DNA of 5,497 bases from an uncultured Pseudomonadota bacterium (GTDB lineage Bacteria; Myxococcota; UBA796), in contig CAJWHX010000259.1 of the NCBI GenBank assembly GCA_913040875.1, forward strand, positions 1-5,497. The letters run 5' to 3'. The notes under the pieces were generated by a model that saw only the letters and a program-made list of their open reading frames with translations, did no database searches and was not told where the DNA came from. The position numbers and the translations under genes were made by a program. Of the stretch, positions 4,989 through 5,497 are shown piece by piece; within the stretch, counting starts at the first letter, position 1, and every line of letters starts with the position of its first letter.

Positions 4989-5497
4989 ACTGGCCCACCC
5001 CCACCTCTACCACCATTGAAATCTCAGAAGTCGATACGACCTGTGAAATGCTTTGGGCTGTCGCTCAGGGTGCACAGGTTTCTCTGAAGAATACGATTAT
5101 TCCTTCAATGGATGCAAACGCCAAACTAATCCCCGAGGAGAGTCAGATCTTGGTCTCTAAACGCCACTGGCTTACTGGAGACCCCTCTCAATCCTCTGAC
5201 AATCTCGCTCAAGGATTTATTCTCGGACATTGTGCAGGGGTTGGAACCCCATTTTCAGATGAGATCGTTCGAGCTGCTATATTCGCACGGGTAAAAGTGT
5301 TGTCGTCAGGACACACTGGGTGTAGAGGCATCGTAGCTGAAAAGATGGTACAAATGCTCAATCAGAACATTGTCCCGTTGGTACCTTCTCAAGGCTCTGT
5401 GGGAGCGGCTGGAGATCTGGCACCAATGTCCTACATTGCCCGAACACTATGTGGATATGACGGTCAGACCTATCAGGATTTCACCCCCCTCAATCCC
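4985..5497 (+). CDS. MIO-less aromatic ammonia-lyase homologue, probable pseudoenzyme, 3' truncated by window end
   Basis: The first 171 residues of a second aromatic amino acid lyase family protein are visible; the frame is still open at the window end. The fold signature is clear: GHCAGVG (81-87, histidine of the HAL H83 type kept), the SGHTGCRG helix (108-115) and SQGSVGAAGDLAPMSYIA (135-152). At the cofactor site the tripeptide is Ala-Ala-Gly (141-143, codons 5405-5413), so the serine needed to build the MIO group is gone. The conserved YGVNTGFG loop with the catalytic Tyr is also missing; ILVSKRHWLTGD stands in its place (55-66) and the following segment is a few residues shorter. Loss of both residues, with strong conservation of the surrounding helix, argues for a selected non-catalytic role and against recent decay. 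The PMSYIA wording recalls the phenylalanine/tyrosine-lyase-like clade more than classical HutH, so it may not be a fresh duplicate. It overlaps its partner by ATGA, which suggests a complex with it. The C-terminal half, including the partner-contributed active-site residues, is not visible. Confidence 0.88.
   Translation, partial: MNWPTPTSTTIEISEVDTTCEMLWAVAQGAQVSLKNTIIPSMDANAKLIPEESQILVSKRHWLTGDPSQSSDNLAQGFILGHCAGVGTPFSDEIVRAAIFARVKVLSSGHTGCRGIVAEKMVQMLNQNIVPLVPSQGSVGAAGDLAPMSYIARTLCGYDGQTYQDFTPLNP

Noticed and set aside
3545..5016. Several open frames of 60-93 codons inside the lyase gene on both strands (for example 3545-3796 minus, 4279-4560 plus, 4478-4735 minus)
   Set aside because: They overlap a clearly conserved protein, have no recognisable product and no independent start signals; they are out-of-frame shadows.
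4985..5497. The second lyase-like gene as a decayed pseudogene
   Set aside because: There is no stop or frameshift in 171 codons, it has a good ribosome site and an ATGA overlap, and helix motifs around the lost catalytic residues are well kept. A selected non-catalytic protein fits better, although the remainder is unseen.

Overview
This window is from a bacterium of moderate G+C (roughly mid-40s percent by eye). It carries two TPR-fused hydrolases, one of the SGNH/GDSL type and one of the sulfatase/alkaline-phosphatase type with a lipoprotein-like N-terminus. Such proteins are common in Myxococcota, Bradymonadota and related 'deltaproteobacterial' lineages. The taxonomic suggestion is an inference from gene style only. 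I see no rRNA, tRNA, CRISPR array, insertion sequence or integration site.

Layout. Positions 1-711 (+) hold the 3' part of an SGNH/GDSL-type gene with a TPR-like insert before its C-terminal Asp/His block. An AT-rich gap (712-829) has a weak hairpin and a good sigma70-like promoter. It leads into a 105-codon gene of unknown function (830-1147, +) that vaguely resembles the second half of a Rossmann/RCK (TrkA-N-like) or receiver domain. A perfect 9-bp hairpin lies at its 3' end. It converges, with only 10 bp between stop codons, on a long minus-strand gene (1158 to about 3245) for a sulfatase-superfamily protein with a C-terminal TPR array. That protein has Thr where true sulfatases have the formylglycine Cys/Ser.

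From a divergent intergenic region of about 150 bp (3246-3395), two plus-strand genes run as an operon. The first (3396-4988) is a complete histidine ammonia-lyase-like enzyme whose catalytic residues are nearly all in place. It has Ser-Ser-Gly instead of Ala-Ser-Gly at the tripeptide that makes the MIO prosthetic group. The second (4985 to beyond the window end) overlaps it by ATGA and is another member of the same superfamily. It has Ala-Ala-Gly at the MIO site and lacks the TGFG loop with the catalytic Tyr, so it looks like a pseudoenzyme.

The most interesting item is this translationally coupled pair of a probable active lyase and a cofactor-less homologue. Active sites of this superfamily are built from three subunits of a tetramer, so a heteromeric complex in which the second protein is a structural or regulatory subunit is a reasonable, testable idea. 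It is an inference: only 171 residues of the second protein are visible. The sequence gives no evidence that the left-hand genes work with the lyase operon.
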